Part shown: piece by piece, positions 25,301-37,800 of the stretch
How positions within the stretch are numbered: position 1 is the stretch's first letter
Layout: every line of letters starts with the position of its first letter
Source: Serinus canaria
Taxonomy: Eukaryota > Chordata > Aves > Passeriformes > Fringillidae
Direction: 5' to 3'
DNA length: 64,000 nucleotides
Assembly (NCBI RefSeq): GCF_022539315.1
Contig: NC_066315.1
Span: 18,265,649-18,329,648, forward strand
Translations under genes and position numbers: made by a program
Notes under the pieces: generated by a model
Database searches by the model: none
The model's input: the letters and a program-made list of their open reading frames with translations, nothing else
What the model was told of the DNA's origin: nothing

Positions 25301-28300
25301 CAGTGTTTAAGGAATGGGTAATACCCTCCATCCTCCTAAAGGAAAACTTTCTATTTCATCATATATTTAAGTTAGTTCTATATATCTATTTTTATATATT
25401 GTCCTGTATTAAAAGTTTATGAATTTATATAAAATATGTATTGTAGATATTACTGTATTTGTAGGTATTTTCTAAAGTACAAATGTTATTTTCAAGGGCA
25501 GAAATCAGTAATAGTTGAGTAAAATTCTGAAGGCAGATTTTATAGTATCTGGAATGTCAGAATCAAGACATTCTGCCCTTTACAGTGACATTAACTTGCT
25601 TTAAATCTTAAATTGGCATAAAAGAGGAGTCCTTTGCTCTTTGAGAACAGATTATGGGCAGGTTAGAAATTTTTTAAAATAAAATAAAGCAATTTTAGTG
25701 TCTCTTTTAAACACTTTCTTTCTTTTTTATTAAAATTACTTCAGAAGGGATGACTTCTCATTGCTGACACCCAAGTAACTAGTAAAGAAAAGAGAAGCCA
25801 TCTCAAAGCAGGTGAACAGGAGAGAATTGTTAGCATACAAACCTTACAGCATAAAGCTCTTAAAAGGGACCTGAGTGCTGGTCCCTTTTAGGTTTTCTGT
25901 GGACAGCTGTCCCTGCTGAAGGCACAGTTCTCTTCCCTGCACAGGTAATTGTATGCAGAACTGACACCTATTGCACTGCCTGTTTGTCTCCCTGGCAACC
26001 AGCAGAAATAGTGGATAGTGGTAAAGGAGAGGGACTGCCCATTTACCAGACACAGCAAACAGTGGAGTCATGGGGAAGTGAATGGGAAGAAAGGAAAGAA
26101 CAGAATGAGCAAAAAAGAGGAAATGACAGACATAAACAGGCAGAAATAAAAGACAAAACAAAGGCAGGAAAATACTACCTTAGCTGCTGGATGGGAAAAA
26201 ATATGAAAGAAAGAAGAAAGCAAATTAAAGGGAGGAAAATGTAGGCAATAAGTTGAAAATGGGAGGAATTGCACCAGCAGCAGTGTTCAGGGCTACACAG
26301 GAATCAAGGAACAGCAGCAGATTGTTGTGTGGAATGTAGGAGAAAAATTAAAATCATAAATAGATAAATATTGAAATAGAGAAACATTATAGTAGGCTAA
26401 AAACAATTTTGTCAAAGAATTGATGACAACATAGACTGGAAAATAACCAAAAAATAAAATGGGGAGTGGGTGCCTAGGAATTTGCACTGGTGTAGATGGG
26501 CTTGTCAAGCTGGTAGGTTGCTGAATCAGAGCTACATTAAAGTTTGTGTCATCCTCCCTCCACATCAGTACTTGCACAGGTTGTCAGTGGCTTCCTCCTG
26601 ACCCCCATCTCTGCTTTTGCTGCATGAGTTTTGTTCACATGTATCACAAAAAAGGAAAAAGGTAAAAAGGCAAAGCAAGGCAGTATAATGTAATGTTATT
26701 TAAACACAGATATGAATGAAGAAGGATGTAATGGTGTCCTTGACTCTCTATGTCCTCAGATAGTAAGAGGTGAAGATTTCTAAGAGGTTTGCAAAGAAAT
26801 GCAGTGAAAAAAAGCCTTTCAGCAGTTCTGTGTGAGAATCCAGAGGCAGCACAGAACACAGCTTCTGCCCTGTGTGAAGATAACTCACTTAAAGCAACTT
26901 TGATCTGAAAAAACAGGAGAGACAGAAAAAGGAGGCTTGAGAATGTACGTGTTCTCATCTAAGCAGTCTGTCTTTCACCTGCACCCAACAGGCCCACTTT
27001 TCTTATAGGTGACCCTACAGATGGGAAACTCACTAGGGTGATTGTCAGATGGAATTGCAGTGGGCTGATATGCAAAGGGACCCCACAGACTGGAATTGTA
27101 ACAAAGAAAACCGCATTGAAAGTCTTCCCTGAAAGACATTTCATAGGTAAATAAGTACACAAAATGGCAGAATGGTCTTGGCTGCACTGGCTCTGTTGAG
27201 CCTGGGTTTCACCAGGCAGGTATTTTCTATTGTTTTTTGCATATATGAGTTATTGATGTTGTGCACAGCACTTTTCAGAAGAGATCAATCCACACAGTGA
27301 GTCAGTTGTAGCAACATGAGGTATGATGTTCCTGGTAACAGATCTGCAGCCTAGATAATCACGTGTGGTGGTGACATTGAGGTTACTCTGCACTTAGAAG
27401 TAAAAATAACTGGCCATGTCTGAAGCAATGTAAAGTGTAAGGCTGTGAATCACAAGGCTTGTATATAAAAACCTGTATATTTATTGATTCTCTTTAAATG
27501 AAATTACTTTCTTACATAACTTGTTTGAAGAAAACAGCTTTATATGCCTTGGAAATCTGTAACTTTCTGGTGTATGCTGTAATTTGGCTAATTAATACTT
27601 GTACTATGTCGCATAAGTACCCAATGCATAATATTCTGTGAAATTATTAGGGTACAGGAAAATGGCAATAAATTGAATATTTATAACTGAACACATTCTC
27701 AGTCTTTTTGGGGGGGGAGTGATTCCACATGTCAGTGCTTGTGCACAAAATACAAATGCTTGTACACAAAATTAGTGAAGGATATTTCTGGCTGCAAACA
27801 AGAGGATATAAAAGAACAGGCTGAGCACAAAAATTACTATCAATGTCTAGGCATGCACAATGTTTAAAATAGTGTTAAATAATTACCTAACTCACTATTC
27901 AGTTTCTTTAGTGAAAGTATCTTGGTGAATGTAGAGACTTGTCACATAATTCTGCTTGAATTATCAAATGCTTGTCTTAATCATGATACCAAAATTTGTG
28001 AAAATAATATATAAAGGGGTAACAGAGAATTAGCATGTTGTTTGTTTATGAATTAATGTTTACCAAATAGGGCTGTGAGAAATAGGAATGCTGACTTTTC
28101 CTATAGAATGAAGATAGATATAATTCAGGATTTAATCTGTACCGATTAAAGTCATTCCACAGATAATCTCCAAGTGGAGAAGGAGAAATGGTAGAAACAG
28201 AAATTTTATTCTGTGTTTTCCCAAAAAGAGCCAAAAGTAGTATAACTTCTTTGCCAATAAATGGTATGCATTATGTGAGCTTTTTATGTATCTGATACCT

Positions 28301-28833
28301 TACTAGCATTGCCATAGGGAAGCAAGAAGCTAGTTAGGTCAGTAAAGTTTTATTCTTACTAAGAATCTTGAAGCTGTATTTATACAAAAATTAATGAGAA
28401 AATTGGCTCATAAAGAATTTCTTACTAATTTTCAACTTGAAGTATGGGGTTCAAGAGAGTTCAGAAATTTCCTTATTTGAAATGTGCTGCACAGCTGATT
28501 AAATGTGTCAATATGCTGATGTTACTTTACTGTGTTAATAACAATATTGTCCTCGTGCTGTGCACAAACATGAAAATTGTCTGAATTAACAAAAAATATG
28601 ATGGGGTGTTTATTACAACACTCATTTTTAAAAAATATTCTGTTGCTGCATATAAAGACTTGTAAATGTATTAGCTGAGTATTACAGTTTTATTTAGCAA
28701 GTCTGCTTAGTAGAATTGTTTTAATGTTCTTTTTAGAAAAAATTAAAAGAGTGAAGGTCTTTTTCTTTCACTGAAATTTAGCAGTCCTGTTAAGCATGTA
28801 CTGGCTTATTTTCTAGGCTCACTTTTTTTCCAG

Positions 28834-29034
28834 CTGTGAGTGGGAAACTTCAGGAAATCATTCCTAAAAAGCACCTTGAGGTGACTAAATTGCTACTTCC
28901 TTTATATCAAGATGGACAAATTGAAAATCTGCCAACCACAGTCACCAGTGCAAGTCCTGCTGGACTCCCACCCAAACAGATGACACGTTTTGCCTCCTCT
29001 GTGATGCAGATATGGGGGATTGATAGTTGCAAAG
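28834..29034 (+). other. Exon-like open segment in intron 4 (201 nt)
   Basis: The acceptor cactttttttccag ends at 28833 and a donor AAAG|GTAGGA follows 29034. One frame is open across the whole segment (VSGKLQEIIPKKHLEV..., LPPKQMTRFASS), but it is not the frame PIP4K2A would use: read from exon 4 in phase 0 the second codon is TGA. It could be a stop-introducing exon, an unrelated transcript's exon or chance. I do not recognise the peptide. Confidence 0.2.
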
Positions 29035-32001
29035 GTAGGAAGTTCTAGACCAACCTTGTAGATGCTGAAAGCAAGTGGCATTCCTCCCTCTTTCTTTTGT
29101 CTCCCCATCAGGATAAGAAATACTGTCGTAGGAAACACTGAAATAATTTTAGAGGCTTTTCTTTCAATTGCAATGGCATGAGTGTCCATAGTTAGCAGCA
29201 AATAAAAAACAACTGTGCAGTACCTGGTCTGCTTTGAGAGTGTCTCTTAGAAGTCTGGGAAAGCCCAGCCATGTCCCTTTTTATCAAGAGGAGCAATACT
29301 AGCAGAGCTTCTCATGTCTTGTGTTCCATGCTGCCCTTTCAGAAGTCTTTGTTTGCCATACTAAGATAATGAAACAACAGTGCTGGCAAATGGCAAACCC
29401 TAACTTACAAACAGGACTGAAGCAACTCTCACTAGTGGCCTTTTTTGTCCTTGTTACATAGTACAGAGCAGTTTGGGAGGGGGTTGTACACTGCTAACCA
29501 AGTAATTTATTTTATGATGTTACAATGAGTATGGTGCTCATGCTCTGGTAACAGCATTGCCATTTTACAGATGGGTACTCTTGGGACCAGGAAGGTTAAA
29601 ATTGGGAGTGTTAGCAGTAGCTAGGGTTGAAGAGATAGTTAAAGTGTCAGTACTGTGGCAGTCACAGCTGAGAGGAAGGGCACAGGGTTACTAGTCTGGT
29701 ACTCAAGATGCCTAGCTGGCATTCCTTCACATGGCACAAACTCTCTGTATGATTTCAGGTAGAGGTTCTGCATCTCAGATGCCCATATGGAAAAGTGGAA
29801 CAATAGTATTTATTTTAATTCAAATTCTGTAGTTAAAAGCCATAAGATTAGGAATGGCTGGGTCTATTAAAGTAGCTAGAAGTTCTGTGACACTAAATTT
29901 TTGTTGGAAACTAGATTCATTTTCATCTTGTAGAACATAATCATCTTAAAGTAGAAGTCAGTTAATAAATGTTTCTATAGGAGCAACCCCTCTTACTTTC
30001 TATAGAGCTTTAAAAAAGTATTTACTTTTAGAATATATGCCAAGTACTTAACATTTATTGAAAAATAATCAATGCATTTTTGCTAGTATGGATTAGTACT
30101 TTTATGGTTGGATCTTTAACAGAACGGGTGGTCAAAATAGGTTGTGTATCTTGTAATGTGTTATAACTGTTTTGTGATGTTGTTAACAGCCCTGTAACTC
30201 TAAAAATCCTCCAACCTGAGAACTTCAACTTAAAACTTCAGTACTTTTTTAAATACAGAAATCCTCTCAGGTGCAGACTGATCGATCTTTGTGCACTGCT
30301 CATGACTGACATTGCTTTTGTGGCCTTTTACTGCCAAACTTCTATTTGTGTTTTGAGGCATACAATCATACTCCTTTCCTAAGATTCTGATTTGTATTCA
30401 CCGAGTCTCTGCAGCACCTTAAGATAATTTGCCTATTCATAGGCAGTTGGAACTTTAAAGTGCTTTGCTGTGGAGTGGTGCAGCTACACTGGTGACTTTG
30501 TTCTGTGCTTCAGGGCTTGAACCTCCAAGTACAGCTCCAGGGCAGTAGGAAAGCAGGGTTACAGCCCAAAATGTGCCAGCAAGATTTAACAGGGCTCATG
30601 AATCAGTCAAAATTGGGTTCAACTGACAGTCAACAATTTCTATATTTGTTGTTCATTTCCTTTGTTTCTTGGTGGACAGGATTGTTTTCAGGAGTCTTAA
30701 GTAAGTTTTTATTTTGCCACTTAAAAAGTCTGTCTGTGATATGTGCAGGTTCCAGTATGAAGTTAGTGAGAAGAATTCATTAAAATTAGCAGAGGAGCCC
30801 AAAATTGCAAGATCTCCAGGGTTTCAAGAGCTTTGTTACCATTATTTGTTACCAAATACAACCTGCCTTTGCTAAACAAATGAAATGGCTTATTCAGTTA
30901 ACTTGTTTTAAATTCTTCTAAAATCTGTGTTTCTAATAACTGGGTCACTTTGCTACAAAGGAGCAGCAGCTTCAGTATGCAATTAATGTTTAAAAGCTGG
31001 CTGTTGGTTAGATTTCATGCTTCCTATGTGGGCCTTGGGTTTTTACATTTTCTCCAAGTTCCTGTTTGAGACTTGGTACTAACAGAAAGAGGAAAGCTGG
31101 CAAGTTCTTTCTCGTTTGCATCATTGCTGCTTAACTTTTCCTTGGTTCCACAAAATATATAAGTGAATGTTTCAGAGTAGGATTTAATACAATATGGGCA
31201 TTTTTATTCTGGGAATAAAAATTCATCCTTCAATAGTTCTCATCATCAGTGTGTGTCTGCTTTTTCTGCTTCCTCCAGTGGTCTTTCTAATAGAACAATT
31301 ATTTGTAAGGCAAGTGATTAGGAAAAAAAAAGACAGGTTGCAGGTGGCAAATTTTTTCAAGGTTAATAGCCCATTTGTAATGGAATATGGTGATCTTAAG
31401 GAAATATAAGGATTCATAAATAAAAAAATACAGGGAATTTGCACTTCATTGCTCAGCTCTATTGACCCCAAAATGCAACCACCACATAGGAAGTAACAGA
31501 AAGTTGGTGATAATAAATAATATCCCTTGCTGGTGACAGCACCATGCGTGTTCATCATAATAAACAAATACCGAGAATGGAGAAACATACAATTTAAATA
31601 TGGTCTGGGATAACACAGTACAGGTTACAGCAGTGTCATGTTCAAAAAAATGTTTAGGTTTTGACATAACTACCAAATATATGCTGTTTGCTTTAGGTTT
31701 GCTTTTTGTGTTTATATAAAGTTAAAAGGTCTGTCCAATGGAGTCTCCTCTTTCTAGGAGACTGTCTGTGGACGTCAAGAATTATAAGCTAAGCAGTTTA
31801 TGATTTTAATTTTCAAACACTGGCCTCAAAGCAGAATAACTTCCTCATGAGGGGGTTTGTTTTTGCATAATTTTTGAAGGTTTGTCACCACACAAATATT
31901 CAGAAAAAAATTTGTTTCTTGCTATTTTATATCTAAAATCTAAATGTATGTTTATGTAATATATGTTAATCCTGTGTCTGTTTTTTCTTTTCATTCTGCA
32001 G

Positions 32002-32148
32002 TTTATTGTGGAGTGTCATGGGAATACACTTCTTCCCCAGTTTTTGGGCATGTACCGGCTTACTGTTGATGGAGTGGAAGTATATATGGTTGTTACAAGA
32101 AATGTGTTCAGCCATCGTTTATCTGTTTATAGAAAATATGATTTAAAG
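32002..32148 (+). CDS. PIP4K2A: PIP4K2A coding exon 5 (residues 165-213)
   Basis: The reading is 49 codons, [14 protein letters not shown] through SVYRKYDLK. The 'LLP.FLGMYR' and 'VTRNVFS' blocks are hallmarks of the PIP kinase core between the lobes. The acceptor is cattctgcag and the donor is gtgaga; both borders are phase 0. As I recall the human protein, the first residue there is Tyr and here it is Phe, and a few conservative changes occur around the [10 protein letters not shown] strand. Otherwise it is nearly invariant. Confidence 0.97.
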
Positions 32149-34809
32149 GTGAGAAATAACTGCTGATGCTGATTAAATAACTGGCAAAGTAGCTGAAAAT
32201 CTTTACTGTAAATGTTCGATTATGCTGATGCTTGAATATTGCTCAGAATTTTAATTAATTTAAAACTTTGTTATGCAAGAACCAGCACAACTTATTTCAT
32301 TCTACACCTAGGTTTTGCAAAACTAAAGGGTGGTTTTATAGACATTATAGAAATTTATCTGTTTTGTGCAATTTTAAGTGCAGCAATTTAGTCAGGTATG
32401 TTTGCTAAATGTTGCTAATAGTTAAAGGTAAAACCCTTCACACTAGTACAATAATAATCCTGTTTCTTATAGGTTTTTATCAACATTATGGAAAGCCACA
32501 GTTGATTCTGCAGAGGGCATTTATAAAACAACTAAATAGCACCATTTCAATAAATGCTGCTAACAAATACACCACTATGGCAAAAGTTTAATATTTTAAA
32601 AAATAATTCAAGTGAAAAGGAGAAGAGTCTTTGCAAAACCAAAACATCTGCTTTATCATAAGATCTGTTTTACTTTTGCTTCAGAAGCTTTATCTGTCAT
32701 TGTAATTTTGCCAGGAGTTAGTATACAGGGCTTACAACAAATACCCAAAATGTAGCCTTAGTCTTTCTACCCAAGGGATGGTATTTAAAATTCCTCTGTA
32801 AAGTATCCCCTTAGAATCCTACTTCTTTCTAAGACATTTAATTTCTTTGGGCTGAACCACTAAGTGCATCTGCAAGCTTGCTTTAAGATGTTCATTTATC
32901 ATTCTGTATTAGGAGATTTGTAATGCTATGTAGTGCACCATCCTTTTCTACTGTCAAGTCTCCTTAGCAATTGCTTAGATAGTTGACTGAACTTGATTTA
33001 TAAGAACTGATTTCCAGATTGTCAACAATTTGCTTTCTGATATTCAGTATTATTGGCAGCAGTTGTTACCAGAGAAAGTTTGTTTTTTTTTTAATTTGAG
33101 AGAACTGTGATTTAGAGCATCATAATGTACAGATGCATTAAAAAGGGCATGAAAGCACAACAGAAAGAAAAAGTAATTATATACACTGTGTTCTTAACAT
33201 TGGTGTCAACAGCTCTCTATGTTATTTACCTCTGTGAATGCTTCTGTAGTCTATTCAGTTTGTCCAGCTGGACAGCATTGCTTTAACTTCTCATGCAATT
33301 CAAATTTAACATCAATATCATATTCCTCCAAACAAACTCCTTCACTGAACAGATTTATAGTGATACTGAATTTATTATAAATTACTTTTTCTTGATACTC
33401 TTTGCTATGTCATCTGCAGTTGTAGATTCAGAGTTCTTTTTTTGTATGTGAATATTTTTGACACCAGCTTAGAACTCACTTTGTAGCACAAGTCTCTACC
33501 TCTGTAGATACAAGAAAAAAAGACCACAAATAAGCATAGGATTTCAAGGGTATTTTTTGGCCATGGATGCATTTTGTTAAAATTATTTCAATGTCATTTT
33601 TTTACCAAATGTCAAATTTGACATCCTCCCTAATTTTTACTATTGTGAATCTTTTTTTCTTTTCCTTCAGTTTGTTTTTCAGTTGATCTTTTTTCTGGCC
33701 TAATAATCTGTTGGAGCACAGAATATAATATAAAAGATGTCTCCTGAGTAAACTGAAAGGTTAAGCTTTTACCAGGCTTTATTATCAGTTAAGAATAATT
33801 CAATGAAATCCCTGCTTCAGGGCCATACATAATAACTAAGAAATCCTGTCCCATATATCTTTTCTCTCCATCACTTCTGAGTTTTCTAAGTTTCTTTCCA
33901 TAAACAGAATAAAACATGCTATGAAAGGGTGTGGTTGGGGATCCTCACATTCTTTTAGCTAGTAGGACTCCGCCCCAGCACTTCTTTACACAAAGCACAC
34001 CCTTTAACAAACAGCAGAGCTAATTTACCCATCTTTCCATGTCCAGTTACCATATTTGTAGTTACTATTTCTTGCAATGCTGTTACATGATAAACACTTG
34101 CTGGGTACTTAAAGGTGTGGTCCTGCTCCAAGAAATTTTTAAGGAAATGTATACAGTCTTCTTTTTTGTCAGCTCCAGGTTGTTCAGAAAGCGCCATATT
34201 GCTCACTAGTTTTAATCTAAAAACTAAATTTAAAAAGAAAATCCAAAATGTCTTTGGCAAGCACTGTAAGTCTTGTGAATCCACAGCTGGTCTCTTCTCT
34301 TCTTTTTACCTCATGTGGCTGTGAGATGCATTGTTCTTGTTTGTACTTTATGATCTTTTAAATACTTTTTGTGTTTGTATTGTGTGACATCCTTTTCAAA
34401 TGTGTGTTACAAATGTCCAGACAGTTATACAGAATGGGCTAGCCCATACCCATACAACTAAATTGGCACCAAAAAAAACAAAAAGATGAGAAGTCTGCCA
34501 AGCAAACTGAACTTCCAGCATGATACACGCAAAATGAGGATGAGAGATGAGGAAAAGCTCCAAGAATTAGGAGGACAATAGAAGTATAGCATTTGAGGAT
34601 TTAATCCATCTTTCTTCTCTCATGATGCATCTTCTTCACATGATTGCAGCAGTTCAGCAGTCCTGGACATTCTACATACCGTGTCACCTTTCTTTAAATC
34701 ATTTCTCAAGTTCAAAAGGATACAGTTCATCCTCTTTTTGACCTGTTTTAACATTTTCAAATTAATTTCTGACATATGCACATTTTTAGATCCATTTTTT
34801 CTGTTTCAG
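32149..34809 (+). other. PIP4K2A intron 5
   Basis: Phase 0 intron of 2.7 kb, donor gtgaga and acceptor tctgtttcag. It carries a 109-codon antisense open frame (33955-34284) of unknown meaning and otherwise AT-rich sequence without recognisable features. Confidence 0.88.
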
Positions 34810-34848
34810 GGCTCTACTGTGGCTCGAGAAGCCAGTGACAAAGAAAAG
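34810..34848 (+). CDS. PIP4K2A: PIP4K2A coding exon 6 (residues 214-226), 39-nt small exon
   Basis: This exon encodes only 13 residues, GSTVAREASDKEK. The GS..R motif following KYDLK is conserved throughout the PIP kinase family. The acceptor is tctgtttcag and the donor is gtatgg; both borders are phase 0. It was located by continuity between exons 5 and 7, because it is too short to stand out as an open frame by itself. Confidence 0.95.
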
Positions 34849-37800
34849 GTATGGTGCATTTCTGTTTCTTTTTCAATTAATTAACCTTCTAGCCAGACTC
34901 AGAACAAACATAACCAGTGCTGTTCTGACCCTTTCCTTTTTTTCTGCCGTATTCTTCCCTCTTGAGTTCTACCTTATCCCTCCTTTATCTGTCCTCTATT
35001 TCCTGCAAACCTTTGAATATTGGTTTGCAAAGGTGTTGTAATTTCAGAGGTAAGTGAGCCAATCCTCTACCTCCTCCTTTTCCTTTTCTCTTCTCTTAGT
35101 TTCTTCAGGGCCCGCCCTGTGCTAGGAAAACATCAGAACTTTGTTCCCTTCTCTCCTGCTTCATCTTCTTTCTCTTCCTATTTAATATTGAGATTTATGA
35201 ATACTCCATGTCAGTTAATGGAATTATGTGATGGGACACCACTTCTAAACTGGGTGCAAGGATGAACCAAACCTTGAATTATGAGAACCCTTAGGTATGT
35301 AAAGTTCATACAAACGAGCAAGGGACTGACAGACTTAGATGAAAATGTAGCTGTAATGAGAGAGAGTCTCCCTCAAATTCTGGGCTGAAATTTTGCTCTA
35401 AACAGAAATAGATTGCTTTATTTTTCTTCACCTCCAACTTCAGTTCTTTTGGAAAATTTAATGTTCTCAGTTTTTCTTTGTGATTTTAGCGAAATAGCCA
35501 GATGGTGTTATAGGAGAGGTTTCTCTGGAGATTCTACAGGTAATTGGAAGTGTAAAATAGTCTCCATCATCTGAGACTTCTTAGATTTCAAATTTGGGCA
35601 AGGTCTAACAACCAATGGCCCTTGTTTTCTTAATTTGTCCAAGCACATTCCTCCTGAATTAGCATGAGCTCATTTAAGAGTTCACTTAAGAGACTTCATT
35701 TTCTGTTGTCCCCAAATTCCATTCTGATCATTTGTTTTTCTCCTAAGCAGTAGTTGTGCCATACCTGCCTCTCTGAGTGTTCTACAGATCACTCAGCTGC
35801 ACTAAAGGAGTAAGGGACATGCAGGAGCTGTCAGTTCTCATTGCATGAAAAACTCCATGCCAGGTTTTTCCACCTTTCCTAAGGCATGATGGAACACTTT
35901 AAATTCTCCTTAGCATTAGGCAGTACCACAGCCCCACCTTCAAGCTGCAGTTACCATTGCCAGCAATAGCTCTCTTCTGCTGTACCAGACCCTCAAGATC
36001 ATGTCTTGAATGGTCTCTTTTCTTTCTTTTGTCATCTGTTTTTGTTCTTGTTCAGTGGCAACTATAGTGTTTTTAATGTGCAGAGAGTAACCCTTCAGTG
36101 TCTTAGAAACAATAGCTAATGTCATTGAAAACCTCTGCTGTACTATTAAAATAATCTGATAGAAAGGATGAGGACAAATTATTTGGGTGGGACTGCTTCA
36201 GGTTGCAGCATTAATGCTTGAACTAGTAACATAAAAATTTAAAAATATTATGTATAGTCAGCTATACAGGAGTTGATACTATACAGATGTTTAGCAAAGT
36301 AGTTTTGACCAATTTCTGGAATATGCCTCATAATAAAAATAGGTTCATAATAGTACATGTATATTGTAGTTAATACATTGAGTGAGAACCTTAAAGAAAC
36401 AGTCCCTTAATTTTGCTCCTGTGTAAGTTCATGGCAGAATTACTATTGAATTTGCTTATAGATAAATTGAAACAGATTTGTGTAGTTTTATGTAACTGCA
36501 TAAAACAATTATTCTGTGAATCTAATGTGAAATCATAACTTCCATAAGGCAGATAACAAAAATTCTTATCAACTTCTCATCTAAAACCTTCCCTTTGATT
36601 TTGAGTACTTCTCTGAAAATAATGTATAAAAGCCTCATCCCCCTGATTCTTATTCTGCTATTTTAATGGTGTGATTTCTTGGGGATGGAGCTGCACAAAG
36701 GCTACTGATGTTGTAAGCACACAGTCTGAGGCTTTGGAAGCAGCTTTCTGTCACTCGGCATTCCCCTCAAACCCCGGTGCAATGCAGCAGGGAAGTGACA
36801 AGCTTGCATTCAGAAAAAAGATTGCTAAGAAAGGAAATTATTGGATAGCCTTCTACATTCATAGAGGGAACCTCATGTTACACTTTGAGACTCTTAGGGA
36901 TTCAAACAAGGGAAAATTAGTATTTGACTTATTTCATGGGTTTTATTTAAGTTTTGGAGTTTGCTGTTTGATTTGAAAGGGCTGGCATACATTTTGCCTG
37001 TGCACTGAAAATGTTCAGAAGATTTGTCATCACTATGATCTGAATCTCCTGCAGTAGGCATGACAACAAATTTACTCACTTGGACTACCCAAATCTAACA
37101 CTCAGCTTTTAGGTTTAGATAAAAAGGGTGTTGTATATTTATATGAATAGACAAGGGAAGTTTGGTTCTGAAACTCTGAGCAGTACTAAAGAGCTGCTGT
37201 CATGAGAGGTATCTCTGCACATGTGCCACTGACTCCAGAGCCTGAGGACTCTGTTGACCTGAATATGTAGATAATACATTGTTCCTGAGTGGCAAGTGGA
37301 GCCCTGTAGCATGGTTTTTGACTTCCATTTTCTCTTAAATAGATGTCAATGCTTCAAACTTTTTGTTGTCATCTGTGAGAATCTCAAATAAATCTTAAAA
37401 TTGGAAAACAACTGGAAAGATTTGATTTGAAGGGAAGGGGGGGGGGAGTTTTAGCAAAATCTCTTAAGAGATTTTGGCATCTCCTATCATAGAAGAAATT
37501 GGCCATAGGGATTAAACAAAACCAGACAATCTGAAAACCTGAGCTGGTGTAGTAAACTATTAGCTAATTTTTAGCTAGATGCAAGCTAAATCATTAATTT
37601 ATTACTATTATATTGAAATTACATTAATATTAATAAATTTCAATTAGTGGCAGTATGATTAGTTATTATAACTGACTATTCACATGTGAGAGTAACAAAA
37701 GAAGCTTTTGATACTGAAATATATGGCTAAATTTTTCTGGCAATGGCTAGCTTTTAAATGGGTTTTTAAGCAATTGATATCAAGTTTCAAATGACAACAT

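Larger units (their letters stand above)
20241..32001 (+). other. PIP4K2A intron 4 (11.8 kb)
   Basis: Phase 0 intron, donor gtaata and acceptor cattctgcag. It contains an exon-like 201-bp open segment (28834-29034) and a small diverged tandem repeat (22264-22316). A purine-rich stretch lies at about 25990-26240. No CR1 or other repeat family is recognised; the remainder is unremarkable AT-rich sequence. Confidence 0.88.

Noticed and set aside
25984..26244. 86-codon Lys/Glu/Arg-rich open frame
   Set aside because: It arises from a purine-rich tract, which produces such compositions without coding function.
37612..37644. 9-bp inverted repeat attgaaatt/aatttcaat with an AT-rich spacer
   Set aside because: Short AT-only stems are expected by chance in AT-rich DNA.
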